A stretch of 64,000 bases of DNA. Source: Streptomyces sp. TS71-3. GTDB taxonomy: Bacteria > Actinomycetota > Actinomycetes > Streptomycetales > Streptomycetaceae. The position numbers and the translations under genes were made by a program. Where the stretch lies: contig NZ_BNEL01000001.1 of the NCBI RefSeq assembly GCF_018327685.1, forward strand, positions 930,001 through 994,000, in the 5' to 3' direction. Numbering within the stretch: position 1 is the first letter of the stretch; each line of letters starts with the position of its first letter. The notes under the pieces are model-generated. The model saw only the letters and a program-made list of their open reading frames with translations. It was not told where the DNA came from and made no database searches. Below are positions 33,923 to 41,589 of the stretch, in pieces.

Positions 33923-34894
33923 TCAGTACGAGCTGCCCGAGACTCCGAGCGCGCCCGTCGGGTGCCAGACCGTCTTGGTCTCCAGGAAGGCCGTCAGGCG
34001 GCCGGTGCCGGGGTCGGCGGTCCAGCCGTGTCCGTCGGGGCCGTCCACAGGCTGTGGACGCAGGACCCGCTTGAGGTTGTCCGCGGCCGCCGTCTCCAAC
34101 TCCTTGGCCAGGCCCGCGTCCGCGCCCGTCAGGTCGATGGCGTTGACGTCCTGGTGCGCGGCGAGCGGCGCGGCGATCTCCGCCGTCCGGCCGGACAGGA
34201 CGTTCACGACACCGCCGGGCAGGTCCGAGGTGGCCAGCACCTCGGCGAGCGACAGGGCGGGCAGCGGGGCGTGCTCGCTGGCGACCAGCACGGCGGTGTT
34301 GCCCGTGGCGATCACAGGTGCCAGCACGGACACCAGGCCGAGGAGCGCAGAGCGCTGCGGGGCGAGCACGGCCACCACGCCCGTGGGCTCCGGCGTGGAG
34401 AGGTTGAAGTACGGGCCCGCGACCGGGTTACCGCCGCCGACCACCTGGGCGATCTTGTCGGTCCAGCCCGCGTACCAGACCCAGCGGTCGATCGCGGCGT
34501 CCACCTGGGCGGCCGCTTCGGCGCCCGGCAGGCCCTCGGCGTCGGCCACCTCGCGCACGAACTGCTCGCGGCGGCCCTCCAGCATCTCCGCGACGCGGTA
34601 CAGGATCTGGCCGCGGTTGTACGCCGTCGCGCCCGACCAGCCGCCGAACGCCTTGCGGGCCGCCACCACCGCGTCCCTGGCGTCCTTGCGCGAGGCCCGC
34701 GGCGCGTTCGCCAGCCAGCCGCCCCTGGAGTCGGTCACCTCGTACACCCGGCCGCTCTCACTGCGGGGGAACTTCCCCCCGACGTACAGCTTGTAGGTCT
34801 TGAGGACGCCCAGGCGCGCCCCGGCTGAGGCCGCTGGGGCCGCTGGAGTCGCTGGGGTCTCCGGGGTCGTCGGCGTCGCTGACGGCTCAGACAT
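33923..34894 (-). CDS. Short aldehyde dehydrogenase-like pseudoenzyme without cysteine
   Basis: 323 aa. It resembles the NAD-binding part of ALDH (KLYVGGKFPRSESGRVYEV near 35, RGQILYRVAEMLEGRREQFV near 95, GVVAVLAPQRSALLGLVSVLAPVIATGNTAV near 167-200, DLPGGVVNVLSG near 225). It then ends with only a fragment of the catalytic domain. There is no Cys anywhere, so the nucleophile is missing. GGAGG nine nt upstream supports the ATG, and the start overlaps the end of the full ALDH by 8 nt. The pair resembles the split halves of the two-domain ALDH16 type. Inferred role: partner or scaffold of the active ALDH oxidising acetaldehyde from DeoC. Confidence 0.82.
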   Translation of the reverse strand: MSEPSATPTTPETPATPAAPAASAGARLGVLKTYKLYVGGKFPRSESGRVYEVTDSRGGWLANAPRASRKDARDAVVAARKAFGGWSGATAYNRGQILYRVAEMLEGRREQFVREVADAEGLPGAEAAAQVDAAIDRWVWYAGWTDKIAQVVGGGNPVAGPYFNLSTPEPTGVVAVLAPQRSALLGLVSVLAPVIATGNTAVLVASEHAPLPALSLAEVLATSDLPGGVVNVLSGRTAEIAAPLAAHQDVNAIDLTGADAGLAKELETAAADNLKRVLRPQPVDGPDGHGWTADPGTGRLTAFLETKTVWHPTGALGVSGSSY

Positions 34895-36563
34895 CGAGGT
34901 AGGCCTCCAGACCGTGCCGGCCGCCCTCGCGGCCGAAACCCGACTCCTTGTAGCCGCCGAACGGCGAGGTCGGATCGAACTTGTTGAACGTGTTGGACCA
35001 GACGACGCCCGCCCGCAGCTTGTTCGCGACGGCCAGGATCCGGGAACCCTTCTCCGTCCAGATGCCCGCCGACAGGCCGTACTGGCTGTTGTTGGCCTTG
35101 GCGACGGCCTCGTCGGGGGTGCGGAACGTCAGCACCGAGAGCACCGGGCCGAAGATCTCGTCACGGGCGACGGTGTGCGCTTGGCTGACGTTCGTGAAGA
35201 GCGTGGGCGCGAACCAGTAGCCGGACGAGGGGAGTTCGCACGGCGCCGTCCACCGCTCGGCGCCCTCGGCCTCGCCGGTCTCGGCGAGCCTGGTGATCCG
35301 GGCCAGCTGCTCGGCGGAGTTGATCGCCCCGATGTCGGTGTTCTTGTCCAGCGGGTCGCCGAGCCGCAGCGTCGCCAGCCGGCGCTTGAGGGAGTCGAGC
35401 AGCTCGTCCGCGATCGACTCCTGCACCAGCAGCCGGGAGCCCGCGCAGCAGACCTGGCCCTGGTTGAAGAAGATGCCGCCGACGATGCCCTCCACCGCCT
35501 GGTCCACGGGTGCGTCGTCGAAGACGATGTTGGCGCCCTTGCCGCCCAGCTCCAGCGTGAGCTTCTTGCCGGTGCCCGCGACCGTCCGGGCGATCTCCTT
35601 GCCGACCGCGGTCGAGCCGGTGAACGCGACCTTGTTCACGTCCGGGTGCGCGACGAGCGCCGCGCCCGCGTCGCCGTAGCCGGGCAGGATGTTGACCACG
35701 CCCTTCGGCAGGCCCGCCTGGCGGCAGACGCCCGCGAAGAACAGCGCGGACAGCGGGGTGGTCTCGGCCGGCTTCAGGACCACCGTGTTGCCGGTGGCCA
35801 GCGCCGGGGCGATCTTCCAGGCCAGCATGAGCAGCGGGAAGTTCCACGGGATGACCTGCCCCGCCACGCCCAGCGGGCGCGGGTTCTGCCCGAAGCCGGC
35901 GTGCGGCAGCTTGTCCGCCCAGCCGGCGTAGTAGAAGAAGTGCGCGGCGACCAGCGGCAGGTCCGCGTCGCGGGTCTCCCGGATCGGCTTGCCGTTGTCC
36001 AGCGTCTCCAGGACGGCCAGCTCCCGCGCGCGCTCCTGGATGATCCGGGCGATCCGGAACAGGTACTTGGCCCGCTCGGCGCCCGGCAGCCCGGACCAGC
36101 CCGGGAACGCCGCCCGGGCGGCCCGCACCGCGCGCTCCACGTCCGCGGCGCCGGCCTGCGCGACCTCGGAGAGCACCTCCTCCGTCGCCGGGCTGACCGT
36201 CTTGAAGACCCGGCCGTCCGCGGCGTCCGTGAACTCGCCGTCGATGAACAGGCCGTAGGAGGGCGCGATGTCGACGTGTCCGCGGGACTCGGGTGCGGGG
36301 GCGTAGGCGAACATCGGGGACGGGGTCGCGCCGGCGCGGGAGGCGCGGGCATCCGGGGTCGCGTTCGGTGCGGACACGCCCGGTTCGGTGGCGTGCCCCG
36401 CCGCGGTTGCGGTGGCGGTTCCGGTTTCGGTCCCGGTGGGAGCGGGACGGCTCGCCTCGTCGGGACGGCCGGTCGCGTCTGGACGGCCGGCCTTGTCGGG
36501 ACGGCCCGCCTTGTCCGGGCGGCGGGTCCCGTCCTGCGGGCCCTTCGCGTGGTTCGTGGTCAT
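34887..36563 (-). CDS. Aldehyde dehydrogenase (complete)
   Basis: 558 aa. The first ~95 residues are low complexity with RPDKAG/RPDATG-type repeats and Thr/Ala runs; the ALDH proper begins near MFAYAPAPESRG. Rossmann and active-site landmarks are VIPWNFPLLMLAWKIAPALATGNTVVLKPAE near 255-285, FTGSTAVGK near 325, catalytic Glu in LELGGKGAN near 348 and nucleophile Cys in NQGQVCCAG near 381. It starts 5 nt after the deoC stop, so the two are coupled. DeoC yields acetaldehyde plus glyceraldehyde-3-phosphate; oxidation of the acetaldehyde is the likely reaction. Regulated through the palindrome at 37587. Confidence 0.92.
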   Translation of the reverse strand: MTTNHAKGPQDGTRRPDKAGRPDKAGRPDATGRPDEASRPAPTGTETGTATATAAGHATEPGVSAPNATPDARASRAGATPSPMFAYAPAPESRGHVDIAPSYGLFIDGEFTDAADGRVFKTVSPATEEVLSEVAQAGAADVERAVRAARAAFPGWSGLPGAERAKYLFRIARIIQERARELAVLETLDNGKPIRETRDADLPLVAAHFFYYAGWADKLPHAGFGQNPRPLGVAGQVIPWNFPLLMLAWKIAPALATGNTVVLKPAETTPLSALFFAGVCRQAGLPKGVVNILPGYGDAGAALVAHPDVNKVAFTGSTAVGKEIARTVAGTGKKLTLELGGKGANIVFDDAPVDQAVEGIVGGIFFNQGQVCCAGSRLLVQESIADELLDSLKRRLATLRLGDPLDKNTDIGAINSAEQLARITRLAETGEAEGAERWTAPCELPSSGYWFAPTLFTNVSQAHTVARDEIFGPVLSVLTFRTPDEAVAKANNSQYGLSAGIWTEKGSRILAVANKLRAGVVWSNTFNKFDPTSPFGGYKESGFGREGGRHGLEAYLDV

Positions 36564-36568
36564 GAGTC

Positions 36569-37567
36569 TCAGTCCACCGTCACGTAGTCGGGGCCGGAGT
36601 ACCGTCCGGTCCTCAGCTTCTGGCGCTGCATCAGCAGGTCGTTCAGCAGCGAGGACGCGCCGAAACGGAACCAGTGGGGGTGCAGCCAGTCCTCGCCGGC
36701 GGTCTCGTTCACCAGCACCAGGAACTTGATCGCGTCCTTGGACGTGCGGATCCCGCCGGCCGGCTTCACGCCGACCTGTACCCCGGTCTGCGCCCGGAAG
36801 TCACGCACGGCCTGGAGCATCAGCAGGGTGTTCGACGGGGTGGCGTTCACCGCGACCTTGCCGGTGGAGGTCTTGATGAAGTCGGCGCCCGCGAGCATGC
36901 CGAGCCAGGAGGCGCGGCGGATGTTGTCGTACGTGGACAGCTCGCCGGTCTCGAAGATGACCTTCAGGCGGGCGGCGCCGCTCGCCTCCTTCACGGCGCG
37001 GATCTCGTCGTACACCTTCAGGTAGTCCCCGGCCAGGAAGGCGCCGCGGTCGATGACCATGTCGACCTCGTCGGCGCCCGCGCTGACCGCGGAGCGCACG
37101 TCCGCCAGCTTGACGTCCAGTGCGGCGCGGCCCGCGGGGAAGGCGGTGGCGACGGAGGCGACGTTGATGCCGGTGCCGGCGACGGCCTCCTTGGCGGTGG
37201 CCACCATGTCCGGGTACACGCAGAGGGCGGCGACCCGCGGGGTCGAGCGGTCGGTGGGGTCCGGGTTCGCGCCCTTCGCACCCAGCGAGCGGACCTTGCC
37301 CGGGGTGTCCGCACCCTCCAGAGTGGTCAGATCGATCATGGAGATGGCCAGGTCGATGGCGTACGCCTTGGCCGTCGTCTTGATCGACCGGGTGCCGAGC
37401 GCCGCGGCACGCGCCTCCAGGCCGACCGGGTCCACCCCGGGCAGGCCGTGCAGGAAGCGGGTCAGGGCGCGGTTGGACGCGGTGGCGTCGGTGAACGGGG
37501 CGGGCGGGAGCGCGGAGGCCGGCACGGGCGGGGCGGCGGCCGGCGCGTCGTGTGCGGTGGTCGACAT
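36569..37567 (-). CDS. deoC: Deoxyribose-phosphate aldolase
   Basis: 332 aa from ATG 37567; a GTG two codons upstream (37573) is possible. Class I aldolase cleaving 2-deoxyribose-5-phosphate. Landmarks are CVYPDMVATAK near 118, VATAFPAGRAALDVKLADVRSAVSAGADEVDMVIDRGAFL near 137-177, KVIFETGEL near 200, the Schiff-base Lys in GADFIKTSTGK near 225-230, and GVKPAGGIRT near 263. An N-terminal ~80-residue extension is common in actinobacterial DeoC. No clear ribosome site is visible. It is first in a three-gene unit with two ALDH-related genes and is preceded by the nucleoside-regulon palindrome. Confidence 0.94.
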   Translation of the reverse strand: MSTTAHDAPAAAPPVPASALPPAPFTDATASNRALTRFLHGLPGVDPVGLEARAAALGTRSIKTTAKAYAIDLAISMIDLTTLEGADTPGKVRSLGAKGANPDPTDRSTPRVAALCVYPDMVATAKEAVAGTGINVASVATAFPAGRAALDVKLADVRSAVSAGADEVDMVIDRGAFLAGDYLKVYDEIRAVKEASGAARLKVIFETGELSTYDNIRRASWLGMLAGADFIKTSTGKVAVNATPSNTLLMLQAVRDFRAQTGVQVGVKPAGGIRTSKDAIKFLVLVNETAGEDWLHPHWFRFGASSLLNDLLMQRQKLRTGRYSGPDYVTVD

Positions 37568-37586
37568 GGTCACGAGGGGAGCATAT

Positions 37587-37598
37587 CTACACGCGTAG
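37587..37598 (-). promoter_or_regulatory. Nucleoside-regulon operator, copy 3
   Basis: CTACACGCGTAG has one mismatch from the perfect CTACGCGCGTAG. It lies 19 nt before the deoC start, in line with a promoter-overlapping operator. Confidence 0.7.
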
Positions 37599-37782
37599 CG
37601 GCGGTACAGGGGAGCGGCTTCGGGGGCCGCCGGGGAGCCGATTCCGGGGCTATGGGGGCGATATCGGGCGGCTCGGTCACGGGGCGGGCCCGGTTCGGGT
37701 GCCGATCGTGCACATGAGGCGTGATGGGGGCGTGACCCTGGCGTGATTCAGGCGGGTGGCGGGTGTCAGGCAGAATCGCGGT

Positions 37783-38925
37783 ATGACGACCTCCGATCCC
37801 GGACCGCGGCGTGCAGAGCAGGAAGACGGTGCGTCGCGTGCGGATGACGCGCGCGACGCGGATGCCCGCGGGGTGGAGGAGCAGGACGCGGGGGCGCACG
37901 GCGCGGGGGCGCGTGACGTGCCGGGGGGTGGTGCGCGGGGTGCGGGCGGTTCCGTGCCGGCGGCTCGCGACGGGGACGGTTCCGTGCCGGGGCCCCGTGG
38001 CGGGGATGGTTCCGTGCCGGGGGCCCGTGGCGGGGAGTCCGGTGGCCCGGACGGCGGGGAGGCCGAAGCCCCGGCCCGCGGCGAGGCCGAACCCCTGACC
38101 GGCGGTGACGGTCCCGGCGGCGAGCCCGGCGGTCCGGCGGATGAGGCCCCCGAGGTCGAGGGCGAGGCGGTGGAGGGTGAGGCATCCGTGGGCGGGGTGC
38201 CCGATCCCGCCCGGCCGGCGGCCGAGCCCGAGCGGCCGTCCTCGCCGGACCGCGTGTTCCGCTCCGGCGGCGGGATGGCCGGCGGCGTCCTCCTGCTGGC
38301 GCTGGTCGTGTGGCTGGGCGTCGACGCGCTGATCCGCGGGAAGGGCCACACGCCCTGGCTGGCGCTGGCCACGATGCTGCTGCTCGTGCCGCTGGTCTCG
38401 GCGTACACGCTGCGTCCCGCGGTGTTCGCGAACGAGGAACGGCTGCGGGTCCGCAACCCCTTCCGGATCATCACGCTTCCCTGGGCCGCCGTCTCGGCGC
38501 TGCGCTCCGGCTACACGAACGAGGTGCTGGACCAGGCCGGCGTCAAGTACCAGTTGTGGGCCATTCCCGTGTCGCTGCGTGCCCGCAAGAAGGCGGGGCG
38601 TGCGCAGGTGCGGGCCACCGCGGGGGAGCCCCGCGGTGGTGGGGGCGTCTTCGGAGGTGGGCGCGCCCGGGGGCTCGGCGGTGCGTTCGGCGGGGGTACC
38701 GCGGAGGTGGCGCAGCCTCGGGCCGGTGAGGGAGATTCGACGCGGGCCCGGGGTGACCGGAGCATGGATGATCTGCGTGAGCTTGCGGAGGGGGGTGCCC
38801 CGGGGGGTGCTGCTGCGCAGGGGGCTGCTGCGCAGGGCGGGGCCGAGGTCAGGTGGGCGTACGAGGTGATCGCGCCTGCCGTCGCGGGGCTTGTGTTGTT
38901 GGCGGTGCTGCTCGGCATCGGGTGA
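37783..38925 (+). CDS. PH-domain (bPH6/DUF3093-like) membrane protein with acidic N-terminus
   Basis: 380 aa from ATG 37783. Residues 1-155 are low-complexity Gly/Asp/Glu/Ala; three ~30-bp DNA repeats at 37949-38038 encode GSVPAARDGD-like units. Two adjacent membrane helices follow (~165-210, GGVLLLALVVWLGVDALI and WLALATMLLLVPLVSAYTL). After them comes the bacterial PH6-type block RPAVFANEERLRVRNPFRIITLPWAAVSALRSGYTNEV, then a Gly-rich loop and a final hydrophobic helix (APAVAGLVLLAVLLGIG). This is the streptomycete PH-domain family of unknown role. No close ribosome site is visible. Confidence 0.8.
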   Translation: MTTSDPGPRRAEQEDGASRADDARDADARGVEEQDAGAHGAGARDVPGGGARGAGGSVPAARDGDGSVPGPRGGDGSVPGARGGESGGPDGGEAEAPARGEAEPLTGGDGPGGEPGGPADEAPEVEGEAVEGEASVGGVPDPARPAAEPERPSSPDRVFRSGGGMAGGVLLLALVVWLGVDALIRGKGHTPWLALATMLLLVPLVSAYTLRPAVFANEERLRVRNPFRIITLPWAAVSALRSGYTNEVLDQAGVKYQLWAIPVSLRARKKAGRAQVRATAGEPRGGGGVFGGGRARGLGGAFGGGTAEVAQPRAGEGDSTRARGDRSMDDLRELAEGGAPGGAAAQGAAAQGGAEVRWAYEVIAPAVAGLVLLAVLLGIG

Positions 38926-38987
38926 CGGGTGGTCGCGCCGCCCGGTGAGCCCCTATCCGGGGTCGCCCGTGTCCGTGGAGTGGGCCC

Positions 38988-39908
38988 GTGCCGGGGGCTG
39001 CCCCTCCGGGCGGGGTGTTCGGTTGTTTCGGGATCTTCCGGCCTGGAGGAGGCCTGGCGACGAGGGGGGCCGGGGGAGGCCCGGCGAAGGGGCCCAGGGA
39101 AGGCGGCAGGCGCTCCCGGCGTGCGCTCGGGGCGGTACTGGCGGGCGCGGTCCTCGCGCTGGTGGCCGCGTGCGCGCCCGGCGGCTCCGGCGCGGCGGCC
39201 GGGCCAGGGGCGCGGGCCACGGACCTCGGGCCCGCCTCGGACGTCGCGCCGGAGCCGCCGCGCGCGGGTGCGGCCCGCGGGGCGCCACCGGTACGCCGGC
39301 CCGGCCGGGGGGCCACCACATCGCCCGCACCCGGACCGTCCGGCGCGCCGTCTCCCGCCACCGCGTCCCCGGCGGCCGGTGAGCCGGAGGCCGGCGGCCC
39401 GGCGGCAGGGGCGGCCGGCACCGGGCGCACCAGGGGCCCCGACCTGTCCCGTACCGCCCCGCCCGGGCCCGTACGCGCCACGCCGTTCAGGGGCTCGGCG
39501 ACCGCCGGCAAGCCCGTGCCACCGGCCCTGAAGCCCGCGCCCGGCCGGGCCGTCCTGCGGATCGGCGGCTGGAGCGCCGCGGTCATCCGGGGCGGCCAGG
39601 AGGAGGTGGACGCCTGCCAGGACGCGGTGCAGTGGGCCGGACCCGACATCGGTACCGAGAACGGTTACCGGATGCGCACGACCGTGATCGTCGGCCACGA
39701 CTTCTGCGGCTTCGCGCAGTTCGGGGCCATGCCCGTCGGCAGCACCGTCACGCTGGAGACCACCCGCGGGACATGGAGGTACCGCGTGTACTCCACGTAC
39801 ATCGCCCCCGGCCGCGGCGTTCCCGCCGCGGGACTGTACTGGGGCGACCTCACCCTCCAGTCGTGCGTGGGGCCGGACACCGGGTTCAGCTACCTGATGC
39901 GGATGTGA
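38988..39908 (+). CDS. Sortase-like lipoprotein (class E/F type)
   Basis: 306 aa as read from GTG 38988, but the true start may be further in, since the first 40 residues look non-natural. A hydrophobic stretch with lipobox (LAGAVLALVAAC) predicts membrane anchoring. A long Ala/Pro/Gly linker follows. The C-terminal ~130 residues carry a sortase-like core: His in TTVIVGHDFCGFAQFGAM near 232, WRYRVYSTYIAPG, and Cys in LTLQSCVGPD near 293. The Arg normally following the Cys may be that of FSYLMRM. If active it would be a transpeptidase. Its target is unknown. Confidence 0.68.
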   Translation: MPGAAPPGGVFGCFGIFRPGGGLATRGAGGGPAKGPREGGRRSRRALGAVLAGAVLALVAACAPGGSGAAAGPGARATDLGPASDVAPEPPRAGAARGAPPVRRPGRGATTSPAPGPSGAPSPATASPAAGEPEAGGPAAGAAGTGRTRGPDLSRTAPPGPVRATPFRGSATAGKPVPPALKPAPGRAVLRIGGWSAAVIRGGQEEVDACQDAVQWAGPDIGTENGYRMRTTVIVGHDFCGFAQFGAMPVGSTVTLETTRGTWRYRVYSTYIAPGRGVPAAGLYWGDLTLQSCVGPDTGFSYLMRM

Positions 39909-39963
39909 AGGCCCTCCCGGGAGTGTTCACCGGGCCTTCGCCCCGCGGAGAGGGTCAGGGCGG

Positions 39964-40434
39964 GTGCCTTCGAGGCCCTTGCCACTACGGTCGTTCGCTG
40001 TAGCGAAGTGTCACCGCGGGAGCGGCGCCGGCGGTACCGCGCCAGGCTCGGGGTCACAGGACGGCGGCACGAGGCCCGCCGCCAACCCCAGTTCCGCGCC
40101 GCACCCGACGCACAGCGCGTCATCCCGCCCGACGCACACCGCCTCGCCGTCCGGGCCGACGCAGAGCCCGACGGCGTCGCCCACCCACAGCTCACCGAGT
40201 GCGACCCCCAGCGACGCGCCGGGCTCCGGCAACACGGGTTCCGGAGACAACGGTTCCGGAAGCACCGGAACGCCGAGCGAGCCCAGCGAGAGCCCCAGCA
40301 CGGGGGAGTCGTCGTCTCCGTCCCCGTCCCCGTCCTGCCCGTCGGACACGCCGTCCCCCTCCGCGACGCCCAGCGAGACGCCCGAGCTCACGCCGAGCGG
40401 CAGCGCGGACCCGGACGGGGCGGTTTGCCCGTAG
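39964..40434 (+). CDS. Ser/Pro/Thr-rich low-complexity ORF (doubtful gene)
   Basis: 156 codons from GTG 39964. From about codon 17 the frame shows strong Streptomyces third-position G/C bias and encodes a Ser/Thr/Pro-rich, wall-protein-like chain (SPTASPTHSSPS, SGSTGTPSEPSESP). The first 16 codons have poor bias. There is no signal peptide or domain, so it may be the remnant of a longer surface protein. The opposite strand is also open here but with weaker bias. It lies next to the sortase-like gene. Confidence 0.35.
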   Translation: MPSRPLPLRSFAVAKCHRGSGAGGTAPGSGSQDGGTRPAANPSSAPHPTHSASSRPTHTASPSGPTQSPTASPTHSSPSATPSDAPGSGNTGSGDNGSGSTGTPSEPSESPSTGESSSPSPSPSCPSDTPSPSATPSETPELTPSGSADPDGAVCP

Positions 40435-40688
40435 GGCAGCATCCGAGCCTCGCCGAGCGGCCACTCGTCAGGCGATGAGCGAGGCGGTCCCCTGGCCGGA
40501 TTCCAGGGGACCGTCCGCTGGTTCGAGGTCATCGCAGACCATGCGAGCGCCGCCGCCGCGCGGTACGTGTGGGAGAAGGCCGTCGCGGCGCCTGCCTGGG
40601 CAGTCCCGGCGGGCGTCGGGTGCGGCGACGCGGGGGCCCCTGCATAGGCTGGCCGTCTCATGCGACGCGCCGCGACAAGGATCAGCCC

Positions 40689-41216
40689 ATGCGCAGCAGC
40701 ACCAGGATCCGTCTGATAGAGCCCGCCGACGCCGCCCCGATCGCCGCGCATCGGGTGCGGGACGTGGAGGCCTTCCGACCGTGGGAACCGGACCAGCCGG
40801 CCGGCTTCTTCACCCCGGAGGGCCAGGCGGAGCGGATCGACAGGCTGCTGGCCGGATACCGGGCCGGCGCGGTCTGGCCGGGCGTGGTGCTCGCCGACGA
40901 CCAGCTGATCGGGCAGGTCACGGTCGGAGGCATCCTGCCGCAGCCGCACCTGCGCCGCGGCTCCGTCGGATACTGGATCGCCACCGTCGCCCAGAATCAA
41001 GGGCACGCCGGGCAAGCCGTCGCGCTGGTACTCCGGGTCATGACGGACGAACTAGGCTTGCACCGCGCCGAGGCGTCCACGAATCTGGAGAATCTGCCGT
41101 CGCAGCGGGTGCTGCGACGCAACGCGTTCACCCCGTACGGCGTCGCGCACTCCTCGATCCACCTCGACGGGAGCTGGCGGGACGCGCTGCTGTGGGAGCG
41201 GGTTCTGAGCGAGTAA
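40689..41216 (+). CDS. GNAT-family N-acetyltransferase (RimJ/RimL type)
   Basis: 175 aa from ATG 40689 with AAGGA seven nt upstream. The GNAT fold is seen in RIRLIEPADAAPIAAHRVRD near 6, the strand LIGQVTVGGILP near 73, the acetyl-CoA loop region SVGYWIATVAQNQGHAGQAVALVLRVM near 93-118 (the Q/R-x-x-G-x-G/A loop is NQGHAGQA), and the late NLENLPSQRVLRRNAF near 132. It is typical of ribosomal-protein-Ala acetyltransferase-like enzymes; the substrate is not predictable. Downstream lies only a broken glyoxalase fragment. Confidence 0.88.
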   Translation: MRSSTRIRLIEPADAAPIAAHRVRDVEAFRPWEPDQPAGFFTPEGQAERIDRLLAGYRAGAVWPGVVLADDQLIGQVTVGGILPQPHLRRGSVGYWIATVAQNQGHAGQAVALVLRVMTDELGLHRAEASTNLENLPSQRVLRRNAFTPYGVAHSSIHLDGSWRDALLWERVLSE

Positions 41217-41278
41217 CCAGGGGGTGTCTCGAAAGCGGACGTCGGTCTGTTTGCCGGTGGTTGGCCAGTATCGGGTGC

Positions 41279-41437
41279 ATGATCGTGGTCATGTCCGCCG
41301 TGCCCTCCCGCCTGTCCGCCGTGACGCTCGGCGCCCGCGATCTACCGCGGCTGCGCCGGTTCCAAAAGGGCCTGGGCTGGGAGGAGCAGGCGTCCAGCGG
41401 CCACGGCTGGGCGAGCTTGCCGGTCGCGGCTCGGTGA
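41279..41437 (+). pseudogene. Glyoxalase/VOC-family remnant
   Basis: 52 codons from ATG 41279. RLSAVTLGARDLPRLRRF..GLGW is the typical first beta-alpha unit of a vicinal-oxygen-chelate protein. It stops at codon 52 (TGA 41435-41437), far short of the ~120-140 aa of the family. No continuation is recognisable in the next 120 bp. It is a decayed 5' fragment. Confidence 0.75.
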
Positions 41438-41553
41438 GTTTCCCTTCGAACCGATCCACCGTCGTGGGGCCCCGGCTCCCTCGGGAATGCACGCGCCGGG
41501 TCGGCATGTACGGAGACAAGTTCAGGTCGCGTCCACCCTTTCTGCCTGACCGG

Positions 41554-41578
41554 TGACCCGGGGGGCGGCCCCGGGTCA
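41554..41578 (-). terminator. Terminator after the sugar-phosphate mutase
   Basis: TGACCCGGGG (41554-41563) and CCCCGGGTCA (41569-41578) form a perfect 10-bp stem with a 5-nt loop, 11 bp beyond the mutase stop. Confidence 0.78.
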
Positions 41579-41589
41579 GCCTCCTCCGG

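Noticed and set aside
40011..41015. Minus-strand gene opposite the Ser/Pro/Thr-rich ORF and the acetyltransferase
   Set aside because: Its third-position bias is weaker and half of it lies antisense to a clear GNAT gene.
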